DNA of 64,000 nt from Acidobacteriota bacterium. Lineage in GTDB: Bacteria > Acidobacteriota > Vicinamibacteria > Marinacidobacterales > Marinacidobacteraceae. The position numbers and the translations under genes are program-made. The notes under the pieces were generated by a model, which did no database searches, was not told the DNA's origin, and saw nothing but the letters and a program-made list of their open reading frames with translations. This document shows, one piece after another, positions 43,347 to 52,900 of this stretch (position 1 is its first letter; each line of letters opens with the position of its first letter). Where the stretch lies: the NCBI GenBank assembly GCA_022822745.1, contig JAJEAO010000032.1:62001-126000 (forward strand). Direction: 5' to 3'.

Positions 43347-44990
43347 TCAGCGCGGCGGCATCGGCCGGAAACGGATCGTCTCGCCGGCGAGCGCGGGAGT
43401 GTGCTCGGGGACGCGGAGCGCGCCGACGCGCCGTTCGAAGGCGTAGCCGAGAGCGAGGAGGCGCGGTTCGCTGAACGCCCGTCCCAGAAACGAGAGCCCC
43501 ACCGGCAGACCGCCGCCGGTGAAGCCGGCGGGAACGATGAGATCGGGAAACCCGCTCAGGTTGGCGAACCGCACCGGGGACGGCGCCGGCCGCGCCACGC
43601 CCGGGTCGCGGTCGAGGCGGGCCGGGCGGGTGGGCGCGGTGGGATAGACGATCGCGTCGAGCCGGTTCTCGTCCATCAGGCCCTCGATCACGGCCCGGAC
43701 GAGGGGCAGGGCGTGTTCGCGAACCGCGACGTGGGTGGATGCGGTCGTCTCGCCGCTCGCGTTCTCGCGGAGGAAGAGGCTCCATCGTCCCGGGTTGGGC
43801 CGGATCCCCTCATCCCGCGAGGCGAGGCCCCGCGAACGGGCCACCAGCTCGTCGAGATCCCGGGGAAACCCCTCGCCCAGAGTCTCGAGATAGCCCTCGA
43901 TCTGGTGGCGGAATTCGGGCCAGCGGATCGCGGTGTAGAAGTCGTCCTCGACTTCGAGCAGCCACGACGGAAACCGGACCTCCACGACCTCGGCGCCGGC
44001 GGCGCGCATCGCCGCGACCGCCGCCTCCACGACCCAGTCCACTTCGTCGTCGGCGCCGAGGAAGTCGCGCGCGAGCCCGAGCCGGGCGCCCTCGAGCGCG
44101 TCCGGGTCGAGGAACCGGGTGTAGTCGTCCTCGACGCGCCCGGCCGAAGCGGCCGTGGCCGGGTCGGCCGGATCGTGCCCGGCCAGGGCCGAGAGGCCGA
44201 CCGCCACGTCGTGGACGCTCCGCGCCATCGGGCCCGCGGTATCGAAGGACAGCGCGAGCGGCACGATCCCGTCGCGGCTGACGAGCCCCATGGTGGGTTT
44301 CAGACCCACGACGCCGTTCGCGGTGGAAGGCCACCGGACCGACCCGCCGGTGTCCGAGCCGAGCCCGAGGAAGCCGTAGCCGGCGGCGATCGCGGCGCCG
44401 GTGCCGCCCGAGGAGCCGGAGGGGGTCCGGGTCGGGTCGTGGGGATTCCGGGTGATCCCGCCGAGGGAACTCATCGCCCCGCCGGAGGCGAACTCGCTCA
44501 TGTTCACCTTGGCGAGCACGATGGCCCCCGCCTCGCGCAGCCGGCGCACCACGAAGGCGTCGTCCGGGGGCACCGAATCGGCGAGCAGGAAGGAGCCGGC
44601 GGTCGTGGGAAGGTCTCCGGTGTCGAAGTTGTCCTTCACCACGACCGGGATCCCGTGGAGCGGCGAGCGCGGCCCGTCCGCCGCCCGTTCGGCGTCGAGG
44701 GCGCGGGCCCGATCGAGCGCCCGCGGGTTCGTCGTGATGACGGCGTTGATGCGGGGGCCGGCCTCGTCGTAGCGGGCGATCCGTTCGAGGCAGAGCTCGA
44801 CGAGACGCTCGGCGGTCACGGCGCCGGCATCCATCGCCGCATTCAGGTCGGCGATCGTGGCCGTGGTCAGCTCGATCGCGCGCTCCTCCTGCGCCGCCGC
44901 GGAGACGGCGTGGGCGAAGAGGGCGAGGAGAGCCCCGGCGAGGAGCCCCGACCGGTGGCGCAGGAGGGGTTCGTAGATCCGGGGGGTCAC
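43347..44990 (-). CDS. Secreted amidase-signature protein (second of two)
   Basis: The 547-residue protein has a signal peptide (LLAGALLALFAHAVSAAAQ) and the full signature: Lys in PVVVKDNFDTGD, cis-Ser in TPSGSSGGTGAAIA and Ser in SDTGGSVRWPS. It resembles the amidase at 33185 but keeps GGSVR where that one has GNSIR, and it lacks the lipobox. Substrate unknown. The GTG start at 44990 is used; the longer in-frame extension to 45770 runs through a repeat and the sigma gene and is not believable. Confidence 0.9.
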   Translation of the reverse strand: MTPRIYEPLLRHRSGLLAGALLALFAHAVSAAAQEERAIELTTATIADLNAAMDAGAVTAERLVELCLERIARYDEAGPRINAVITTNPRALDRARALDAERAADGPRSPLHGIPVVVKDNFDTGDLPTTAGSFLLADSVPPDDAFVVRRLREAGAIVLAKVNMSEFASGGAMSSLGGITRNPHDPTRTPSGSSGGTGAAIAAGYGFLGLGSDTGGSVRWPSTANGVVGLKPTMGLVSRDGIVPLALSFDTAGPMARSVHDVAVGLSALAGHDPADPATAASAGRVEDDYTRFLDPDALEGARLGLARDFLGADDEVDWVVEAAVAAMRAAGAEVVEVRFPSWLLEVEDDFYTAIRWPEFRHQIEGYLETLGEGFPRDLDELVARSRGLASRDEGIRPNPGRWSLFLRENASGETTASTHVAVREHALPLVRAVIEGLMDENRLDAIVYPTAPTRPARLDRDPGVARPAPSPVRFANLSGFPDLIVPAGFTGGGLPVGLSFLGRAFSEPRLLALGYAFERRVGALRVPEHTPALAGETIRFRPMPPR

Positions 44991-45094
44991 GCCCCGGATG
45001 GTACGGGAGGCGCGCCCGCCGGCGGCCGGCCCGGCCGGTTGCCGGAGGCCTCGACCGGAGAACCGCGGCGCGACCGCTGGCGTTCCCCAGCCGC

Positions 45095-45160
45095 CAGATC
45101 CTGAGCCTGGTCGCGACTTCTGGCGGACAGATCCTGAGTCTGGTCGTGACTTCTGGGGGA
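45095..45160. repeat. Two tandem 33-bp units upstream of the second amidase
   Basis: The unit CAGATCCTGAG-CTGGTCG-GACTTCTGG-GGA occurs at 45095-45127 and 45128-45160 with three differences. CCGCCAG before and CTGGCGG within copy 1 can pair as a 7-bp stem. The words GACTTCTGG and AGATCCTG also occur together at the hslV-hslU junction (59562-59581). Confidence 0.8.
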
Positions 45161-45214
45161 CAGGGCCCGAAGCGGACGACGGGCCCGGCGCGCCGGCGAG
45201 GGCGCTCCGCGCCC

Positions 45215-46252
45215 TCAGCCCGGGATGGCCTGGAGACGCGGGTCGCGCCGCAGCCGCCGGAGGGCGTCGGATTCGAGCTGGCGGACCCGCTCCCGGGTAA
45301 GACTCAGCTCGCGTCCGATCTCCTCCAGGTTCGCTTCGCCGCGACCATCGATGCCGAACCGCCGGCGCAGCACAAGCTGCAGCCGTTCGGGGAGCTCGGC
45401 GATGGCGTCGTGAACGTGCCGCCGGTACTGGGCGTCCGAGACTCCCTCGATGGGGTTCATCTGTTCGGGGTCCGGGGTCAGCGCGATGCGCGGCGTCCCG
45501 TCGGGAATGAGCGGAGCGTCGAGCGACTCCACGTGCGGCACGGCGCGCAGGGTCTCCTGGAGCTTCGCAGCCGGCACGCCGATCTCGCGGGCCACGTCTG
45601 CGACCGTGGGGATCTTGTCCCGGCCGGTGCGGGTGGGGTCGTTCTGGAAGCGCTGATCCAGCTCGGCGCGAACCTTCGCCGCCTTCCGGTGGAGATCCAG
45701 CTTGTTGATCGGCACCCGGATCGGCCGCGACTTCTGGGAGAGAGCCCGCCAGATCGCCTGCCGGATCCACCAGGTGGCGTAGGTCGAGAACTTGAAGCCG
45801 CGCTCCGGTTCGAACTTCCGAACCGCCTGCATCAGGCCGATGTTGCCTTCCTGGATGAGATCGCCGAGCGGCAGCCCCTTGCCGCGGGACTGCTTGGCGA
45901 TGGAGATGACGAGGCGCAGGTTTCCTTCGATCATCTTGCGCCGGTTGACATAGAACTTGCGGCGCAGCCGAAGCGGGAGCTTGTCGGCCTCCTCCAGATC
46001 GTCGCTCACCGCGCGCATGGCGCGGCTGTACCGCTGCTCGTCCGCCTTGGTCAGAAGCCGGTGGCGGTGGGTATCCCGGAGATACAGACCCATGGAGTCC
46101 AGATCTCCGGTCTGGTGGGTGCTCGGCGCGAGACCGAGTTCGGCCGCCTTCCGGATCGCGTCGTCCTCGGAGGTTTCCTCGTCGTCCTGGTCGTCCGGGT
46201 AGGCGTCGTCCACAAACTCGATGGTCTCGAACTCGCTGGTGTTGGCGTTCAT
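45215..46252 (-). CDS. Sigma-70 family RNA polymerase sigma factor (RpoD/RpoS-like)
   Basis: The 345-residue protein has an acidic N-terminus but no region 1.1. Region 1.2 is [17 protein letters not shown]. Region 2 is [20 protein letters not shown] then [17 protein letters not shown], and region 3 is [16 protein letters not shown]. Region 4 has [19 protein letters not shown]. This is the plan of a primary-like group 2 sigma, for example a stationary or stress sigma. A strong CAGGAGG precedes the ATG. The upstream region contains a T-rich repeat array. The housekeeping RpoD is probably elsewhere. Confidence 0.92.
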   Translation of the reverse strand: MNANTSEFETIEFVDDAYPDDQDDEETSEDDAIRKAAELGLAPSTHQTGDLDSMGLYLRDTHRHRLLTKADEQRYSRAMRAVSDDLEEADKLPLRLRRKFYVNRRKMIEGNLRLVISIAKQSRGKGLPLGDLIQEGNIGLMQAVRKFEPERGFKFSTYATWWIRQAIWRALSQKSRPIRVPINKLDLHRKAAKVRAELDQRFQNDPTRTGRDKIPTVADVAREIGVPAAKLQETLRAVPHVESLDAPLIPDGTPRIALTPDPEQMNPIEGVSDAQYRRHVHDAIAELPERLQLVLRRRFGIDGRGEANLEEIGRELSLTRERVRQLESDALRRLRRDPRLQAIPG

Positions 46253-46582
46253 GGCATCCTCCTGCAGGATCTCCTGCCTCCGTTGCCAGATCGTGGCGCG
46301 CGGCCTCTCGGCCGGGGGGCGCGCGGGCCTGGCGTCAGGCCCGGCGGTGACGGCTGCCTCCAGCAGCAGTCATCTGTTTGTTTCTCGCGTTTGTTTCTCG
46401 CGCGTGTTTCGCGCGCCTGTTTCTCGCGTGCGTTTCGCGATTGGTAGAGACACAACGCCCGGAACCGGTCCGTGGTTCCCGGACGAATGTCGGGTCTTTC
46501 CGGCCGGCATGCAAGACAGAGGCCATCCGGACACCGTCCCGCGGGACGGCGGGCAGAACGGATGGGCGGAACCGGTTCGACC
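46253..46582. other. 330-bp gene-free region upstream of the sigma gene
   Basis: It contains a T-rich repeat array (46377-46442, separate entry) and a 16-bp perfect palindrome CCGTCCCGCGGGACGG at 46534-46549, which lies past the stop of the SurA-like gene. Any promoter of the sigma gene should be here, but I cannot pick a -35/-10 pair with confidence. Confidence 0.5.
46377..46442. repeat. Five imperfect about 13-bp T-rich repeats
   Basis: Copies of TGTTTCTCGCGT-like units follow each other between 46377 and 46442. On the sigma-gene transcript they read GAGAAACA-like, about 125-190 bases before the start codon. This is one of the few AT-richer islands in the window. Confidence 0.7.
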
Positions 46583-47254
46583 TCAGTCGGCCGAAGGGGG
46601 CTCCCGGGACGGCTCCCGAACCGGCAACCGCTCGATCCGCGCGGCGGACTTGAGCTCGTCCACCCACGCGGCGATCCGTCGGTTGAGGTCTCGCTGGACG
46701 AGGAGATCCCGGATCAGGTCCTCGACCGCGTCGAGCGAGCTGGCGGCGCCCGGGTCGAGGTCGGGCAGCAGAACCGTCCGGTAATAGGTCTCGATGTCCC
46801 GCGCGGACACCTGCACCAGAGGGAGGAACCGGCGACCGAGATAGCGGTCCACGATGAGCGTCTCGCGGAGCCGCTTCCGGAGAAAGTCCTCCCGGATCCC
46901 GAGCCGTTCGAGGGTTCCGCCGTAGGCCTCGGGCGACTCGAAGCTGTCGCGAAGATCCCGGAGCGCCCGGTCCAGCTCCTCGTCGGTCGGCGGCTCGAGC
47001 GGATAGCGACGCGCCTCGCGCGCCATGAGCCGCGCCTCGATCAGCGTCTCGAGCGCCTCGGCCGGCGTGGGCGGAGGATTCCGGCGGGGGTTCAGCGCGA
47101 TGAACTCGCGCGTCTCGGAAAGCGTGATCGGCGACCCGTCCACGACGGCCACGACCCGATCCACGACGCCCTCCTGCGCCGGCGCGCCGGTGGCGACGGC
47201 GGCGAACAGGAGGGCGAACGAGAGCACCGCGCGCGCGATCCGGTCAGAACGCAT
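46583..47254 (-). CDS. SurA N-domain-like periplasmic protein without PPIase
   Basis: The 223-residue protein has a signal peptide (AVLSFALLFAAVATGAPAQ) and the SurA N-terminal pattern VVDRVVAVVDGSPITLSE, then EALETLIEARLMAREARR. No parvulin PPIase domain follows; the rest is helical. It probably acts as an outer-membrane protein chaperone. Its ATG overlaps the end of the BamA-like gene by 11 bp, so it belongs to the TamB-BamA transcription unit. Confidence 0.75.
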   Translation of the reverse strand: MRSDRIARAVLSFALLFAAVATGAPAQEGVVDRVVAVVDGSPITLSETREFIALNPRRNPPPTPAEALETLIEARLMAREARRYPLEPPTDEELDRALRDLRDSFESPEAYGGTLERLGIREDFLRKRLRETLIVDRYLGRRFLPLVQVSARDIETYYRTVLLPDLDPGAASSLDAVEDLIRDLLVQRDLNRRIAAWVDELKSAARIERLPVREPSREPPSAD

Positions 47255-49988
47255 GGCCGATCGTGAAGTGCCACTGGCCGCGGGGATCCTCGCCGATGTC
47301 TCCCAGACGGACGCCGTAGTCGAAGCGGATCGGCCCGAGCGGCGTGTCGTACCGGAGCCCGCCGCCCACCGCGTGGCGCAGGTCGCCGAAGCGGAACGAG
47401 CCGACTTCCTCGTGGACGCCGCCGTGGTCGGAGAAGATCGCGGCGCGCAGGTCGCCGAAGAGGGGAAAGCGGAGCTCGAGGTTGCCGAGGAGGAGCAGGT
47501 TGCCGCCGAGCGGGTATCCGCCGGAGTCCACCGGTCCGGCGAGGTCGAGCCGGAAACCCCGGTGGGTCGTCGCGCCGCCGGCGAAGAATCGCTCGGTGAG
47601 CGGGAGCAGCGCCGGTTCGTCCGCGCCGACGGTGACCGCGGCCCCGGCCCGGACTCCGGCCGCAAGGACGACCGGCCCCGCGACCGGGAAGTAGGCGAAC
47701 TGCTGTACCAGAGACTTCACGTACGGGGCCCGCGACCCGAGGAGAGAGGAGGACCACTCGAGGTCCACGATGCCGAAGCGGCCGGTGCGCGGATCCACCG
47801 GATCGTCCCGGGTGTCCGTGACGACGGTGGCGGAGATCTTCGACAGCCACAGGTTGTCGGCGTAGTTGCGATCGATCCGGTTCGGCGCGATCTTCACGTC
47901 GAACAGCTCGCTCGAGGTGAAGTCGTAGCGCAGGAACAGGTCGCGGCCGAAGATCCGGCGGGTGACCTGGAGCGACACCCCGTTGCGCACGAAGTCGAGA
48001 CTCTCGCGGTCCTGCGCCTCCCGAAACGCGGTCAGGAACACCGGTCCGCCCCCTTCGGGGGAATCGGCGCCCCGGTAGGTCGCCACGACCCGGCTGCCCC
48101 GGAACGAGATGCGGCCGAAAAGACTGCCCGAGTGGTTTCGTCCGAACAGGTTGTTCCGGCTCCATTCGAGCTCTCCCCGAACCTGCTCCCGCTCGCTGAA
48201 ACCGGCGCCGTACCCGATGCTGGTCCTCGGCCCTTCCACGACCCGGATCAGGAGATTCCGGTCGCTGACCGCTTCCTCCGGCTCGAGCAGATCCACCTCG
48301 ACCGACGAGAACGTGCCCATCGAAGCCAGCCGGCGACGGATCTCGAGCAGATCGTCGCGGCCGAGCGCGTCCCCGGGTCCGACCGGGAGCCGGTCGCGGA
48401 CGACCGACTCTCGCGTGATCTCGAGTCCGGCGACGATGATCTCGCCGACGGTGTGGAGCTCGCCGGGGCGGATCCGGAACCGGATGTCGGTCCCGGCGGG
48501 CGGTTCGGGGAGGGGCGCCTCCACGGTGACCGCCGCCTCCAGGAATCCCCGGTCCCGGAAGAACGACTCGAGGTTCTCGCGCGCGCCCACGACGACCTCC
48601 GCCGAGTACGGCGCGCCCGCCGCGAGTCCGGCGACGGCGCGCAGCTCCTCGTCCGGGAACGAAGCCTCTCCCTCGAAGCGGACCGAGGCGATCGCGATCC
48701 GGGGACCGCTCTCGACCTCCAGCGTCAGCGCGACCTGCCGCGGGTTCCCGGGGCCGGGCGCCCATCCCGCCCGAACCTCGGCCAGCGGGTAGCCGCTCGC
48801 GAGGAGCAGGCGCCGCAGTCCGGTCGCCGCCGCCTCCCACTCGGCCTCGCGGAACGGCCTCCCGGTCCGGAACGGGGCCACCGTGTCGGCCACGATCTCG
48901 GCGAGGGCGGCGGGAAGGTCCGGAGCGCGGACCTCGCCCACGACATGGCGAGGGCCCGGGACGGCCTCGAAGCGGATCGTGACGAGCTCGCCGTCCGCGC
49001 TGCGGGACTCCGTGACCTCGACGGCGGCGTCCGGATGGCCTTCCTCCAGCAACCGGGCGAGCAACCGGGTCCGGGCCGATTCGATCGCGTCGGGATTCGA
49101 TCCACTCTCCTCCAGCGCGTCCCGCGTCGCCCGGTCCGGCAACCCGCTCCCGACGACCTCGAGCTGGACGACGGGCCCGGTGGCGATCTCGAGGACCGCA
49201 TGGACGCTCTCGGAGTCGAGGGGTTCGAAATCCAGACGGGCCGTCGCGAGGAGATAGCCCCGTTCCCGCAGCCGCCGCTCGACCTCCGGGAGCCGGCCGG
49301 CGATGTCCGCCTCGGCCCACACGTCTCCGGGACTGGCGCGAAGGACCCGCCGCAGCTCCGCGCCGAGGGCCTCCTCGACGCCCACGGCCTCGAACGACCG
49401 GATCCGCGCCCGGGGGCCGGGCGACGCCTCCACCTCCAGTCGGATGTCGCGCCCTTCGGCGACGGGCCGGACCGCGACCACCGCGTCGAGGTATCCGTGG
49501 TCGGCGAAGAAGGCTTCGGCCCGATCCGCCACGACCCCCGAGTCGGGGGGCTCCGAGCCGGGCGGAAACGTCACGATTTCCGCGAAGCCGGCGCGCTGGC
49601 GGAGCGGGACGCCGCGCACCACGACGCCCACGAGCCGCGGTCGGGGGTGGAGGGCGAAGCGGAGTCGCACTCCGTCGCCCTCGCCCGGATCCACCCGCAC
49701 CCGAACGTCGCGGAACCGTCCGAGAGCGAAGATCTGCTTGACGGACTGCCGGACCGCGAGCGGCCGGTAGGGATCGCCGGGACGGACGGAGATCAGCCGG
49801 AGGACCTCCCCCGGAACGGGCTCCGCGCCGCCGTCGGCCCACTCCGCGCGGACCGCCTCCACCGGCGCGCCGGCGACCGGCGGCTGCTGCCACGCGCCGC
49901 CCGCGACGGCGAGCGCCGCGAACAGCGGTAGCGTCCGGCCACGGATGCGGGCGGCGGCCCGATCAGAAGCTGCGGTGGAAGCGGACAT
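47244..49988 (-). CDS. BamA/TamA-family outer-membrane protein
   Basis: The 914-residue protein has a short signal region, several POTRA-like repeats (about 50-560, with recurring RLRERGYLLA, FFADHGYLDA and FFRDRGFLEAAV) and a C-terminal beta-barrel. The barrel starts near SIGYGAGFSEREQVRGELEW and ends in a GQWHFTIGHAF-type terminal strand. ERFFAGGATTHRGFR carries the conserved RGF loop. It assembles barrels or pairs with TamB. Its start overlaps the TamB gene by 26 bp. More POTRA-like repeats than in BamA are suggested but need structure prediction. Confidence 0.88.
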   Translation of the reverse strand: MSASTAASDRAAARIRGRTLPLFAALAVAGGAWQQPPVAGAPVEAVRAEWADGGAEPVPGEVLRLISVRPGDPYRPLAVRQSVKQIFALGRFRDVRVRVDPGEGDGVRLRFALHPRPRLVGVVVRGVPLRQRAGFAEIVTFPPGSEPPDSGVVADRAEAFFADHGYLDAVVAVRPVAEGRDIRLEVEASPGPRARIRSFEAVGVEEALGAELRRVLRASPGDVWAEADIAGRLPEVERRLRERGYLLATARLDFEPLDSESVHAVLEIATGPVVQLEVVGSGLPDRATRDALEESGSNPDAIESARTRLLARLLEEGHPDAAVEVTESRSADGELVTIRFEAVPGPRHVVGEVRAPDLPAALAEIVADTVAPFRTGRPFREAEWEAAATGLRRLLLASGYPLAEVRAGWAPGPGNPRQVALTLEVESGPRIAIASVRFEGEASFPDEELRAVAGLAAGAPYSAEVVVGARENLESFFRDRGFLEAAVTVEAPLPEPPAGTDIRFRIRPGELHTVGEIIVAGLEITRESVVRDRLPVGPGDALGRDDLLEIRRRLASMGTFSSVEVDLLEPEEAVSDRNLLIRVVEGPRTSIGYGAGFSEREQVRGELEWSRNNLFGRNHSGSLFGRISFRGSRVVATYRGADSPEGGGPVFLTAFREAQDRESLDFVRNGVSLQVTRRIFGRDLFLRYDFTSSELFDVKIAPNRIDRNYADNLWLSKISATVVTDTRDDPVDPRTGRFGIVDLEWSSSLLGSRAPYVKSLVQQFAYFPVAGPVVLAAGVRAGAAVTVGADEPALLPLTERFFAGGATTHRGFRLDLAGPVDSGGYPLGGNLLLLGNLELRFPLFGDLRAAIFSDHGGVHEEVGSFRFGDLRHAVGGGLRYDTPLGPIRFDYGVRLGDIGEDPRGQWHFTIGHAF

Positions 49989-52900
49989 CCACGCCCAGGG
50001 ACCCGTCCTGGTCCCGCGAGAAGATCCACGACACCGGCCCGCGCGGCGTGTACTCGACCACGATGATGGAGTCCTCGGCGGCGGTGACGCTGGACGAATA
50101 GCGGACGTTCAGATCCCGCGACAACTGCTTGGCCAGTGTGACCCGCGCCGTGGGATTGCTGAACCGCCCGATCAGGAACGGGTCGATGGTGAGCCGGTCG
50201 ATCCCGAAGACCCGGCCGGCGCGGCGTCCGATCATGTTGGAGAGCTGCTGGCTGAGGACGCTCGCGGCGGATGCGGCGGCCACATCGTCGTCCTGCGCCT
50301 GCGTGAGCAGTTCCTCCTCGGGCGCGCCGGACAGGAGCCGCAGGATGTCGGCCTCCCGGAGGGGCGGATCCGAACTCAGGTTCGCGTTCACCTGAGCGGC
50401 GCTGCCGGAAGCGGTGAGGCGCACGCGGTAGCTCCGGACGGTGGTCTCGGCCTCGACGTCGAAGACCGGCTCGATCCCCTCCGGATCGATGAAGTCGGCT
50501 CTCCCCGACACGATCGCGAAGCGATGGGCCCCGAAGTAGAGCTCTCCGCCCACCAGGTCGGCCCGTCCGAGCAGCGCCGGCGCGGTCGGGGTTCCGCGCA
50601 GCGCGAAGTCCGCCGCCGCGTCGAGCTGGAAGACCGAATTCCGCACGGCGAACGGCGAGTCCGTCTCCACCTGGACATCCATGCGCAGGCCGTCGAGGAA
50701 CCCGCCGGTCGCGGGGTCGGGCGGCGCCGCCACGGCGTCCAGGTCGGAGAGGATGCTCGCGAACAACTCGTACTCGCGGCTCCAGACCGCTTCGTCGAGT
50801 CGGACGGCGCCGGTCAGCAACTGGCCTTCCTGGTCCCCGAGCAGGTGGAGATCGGCGTTCACCGTGGCGGCCAGGTCCGCCGGATAGCGAAGGCGCGCAT
50901 CGTCGAGCTGCAGGCGGAGATCCACTGCGGTCGCGCTGGCTTCCTCGAGGGACACCGCGCCGGCGACAAGAGCGGTTCCTCCCGCCAGCCGGCCACTCAC
51001 CTCGGCGATCTGCGCGGTGCGGCGATCGAAGTTCACGACGCCCTCCACCTCGGTCAGGGCGTGAGAAAACCCGTCGAGGCGGAAGGAGGCGCCGCGGAGG
51101 GCGCCGCGGCCGAGAACCTCGGGCGAGAGGGCCGAGCCCACGACCTCGGCATCCACTTCGAGCGTCCCGTCGGCCTGCAGCCCGTCCACCAGCGACCCGG
51201 CGGCGGCGAGGGAGGTCTCGCCGCTCACATCCACATCGAGGATCAGGTCGTCGAGTCCGACCGAGCCGCCGAGGACGAGGCCGCTGACCCCGTCGGTGAG
51301 CCCGAGCCCCTCCACGTGGACCCGGGCGTCCTCCACCCGGATCGCCGCCGGACCGGTGAGGCGGACCCCGGTGGCCACGCCCGGGAGGTCCAGCTCGAGG
51401 CCGGTGAGTTCGGCGGTCCCCTCCATCCATTCGTCGAGGGGATCCTCGATGTGGAAGTCTCCCGAACCGGACACCACGAGGCGGATCCCCCGCGCCGCCG
51501 CTTCCTCGAACACGAGCGGCGCCACCTCGACGCCGGAGACGAGGATCGTGCCCGAACCGTCGGCGCCGAGCGGGACCTTGCCGCTCATGCGCGCCGAGGC
51601 GCGGCCCGAATCCAGCTCGCCGACTCCCTCGAAGTCTTCCCCGAACACGGCGCCGGTGATCTCGCCGGGGCCGAGGGGCAGCCCGAGGACGAGGGCGTTC
51701 GGAACCCGCGCAGCGAGATGGAGCTCGGGGACGAGGAGATCGCCTCCCACGGTCAGATCGAAGTCGGACCGGATCGTGATCCACTCGGGCGCGAGCCCCG
51801 GGGTCAGGGGAAAGTCGGTTCCGGTGATCCGGCCGTCCATTTCCCACTCCACCAGGCCGATGTCGAGTGCGCCCGAGGCGACGCCGCCCCCGAAACTCCC
51901 CGCCATCGGCGCGAGCCGGGCCCGGTCTCCGAGCAGGCGCCACTCGATCCTCGCCTCGTCGAACGGCTGCTCGAGGACATGGCCGCTCCAGCCCTCCACG
52001 AAGCCTCCGCCCGTGACCCATTCGTCCTTGCGGGTCGTCTGCGCCCATCCGGTGACGACCCCGTCGGCCTCGAGATCCCATTCGAGGTACTCGATGATCT
52101 CGCGTGCGTCCCACTCGTTCCACCTGGCGTCGAACTCCATGTCGGGGTATTCCTCCCCGTCGGCGTGGGCGAAGACCCCCGAGGTCTGCAAGGTGGACTC
52201 TCCCCGCCGGGCCGAGACCGAGTCCAGCCACATGTCCTCGGGGCCGACGCCCCCGGTGGCGACCAGCGTGTCGGTGCGGAGGGGCCCGACCGAGAGCGAA
52301 CGGCCCTCCACTTCCCCTTCGAGGACGAGGCGGTCCGGCCACTGCCCGCCCACGGTCCCGTCGAATCCGGCCGCTCCCGCGACCTCCCAGGCGATCTCCG
52401 AGGGATCCTCGCCGAAGAGCACCCGTCGGATCTCCTGCTGGAGGGCGTCGGCTTCCGCGCTCTCGCCCGCCAGTCCGCTCACGACCAGATCCGCTTCCCC
52501 GTCGCGGAAGGCCCCCTGCCCTTCGGCGCGGAAGGCGGCGCCCCGGACGACGAGGTCGGCGACCCGGGTCTCGCGCTCATCCATTTCGAGATCGAGCGAG
52601 AAACCGAACCCGAGCCCGGTTCCCCCCGGGTCGGGAGCGCGGCCGGTCGCGCGCAGCGTCCCCAGCGTCTCCTCGAGGGTCCCGAGCACCATCTCGAGGT
52701 CCGCGTCGAGATCCACGCGGGAAGCGAGGGTCGTCGGGACTCCGAAGTAGCCGGCCGCGGCGGGCCCGAGGGCGGCGTCGGTCGCGGTGACCGCGATCTC
52801 GGCGCGATGCGCGTCGCGCGGCTGCGGCTGGACCAGCCGGAAGGTCGCGGCGCCGCCGGCGGCGATCCCCTCGGCCGCCGAGATCTCGGCTCGATCCGGT

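Noticed and set aside
43347-45770. An 807-codon version of the second amidase
   Set aside because: The added N-terminal part is antisense to the sigma gene and crosses a tandem repeat; the signal peptide fits the GTG at 44990.
46377-46442. CRISPR array
   Set aside because: Units are about 13 bp, imperfect and without spacers; no cas gene is present in the window.
46534-46549. Intrinsic terminator after the SurA-like gene
   Set aside because: The 16-bp palindrome is perfect but has no loop and no T-run; it could equally be an operator. Not annotated as a terminator.
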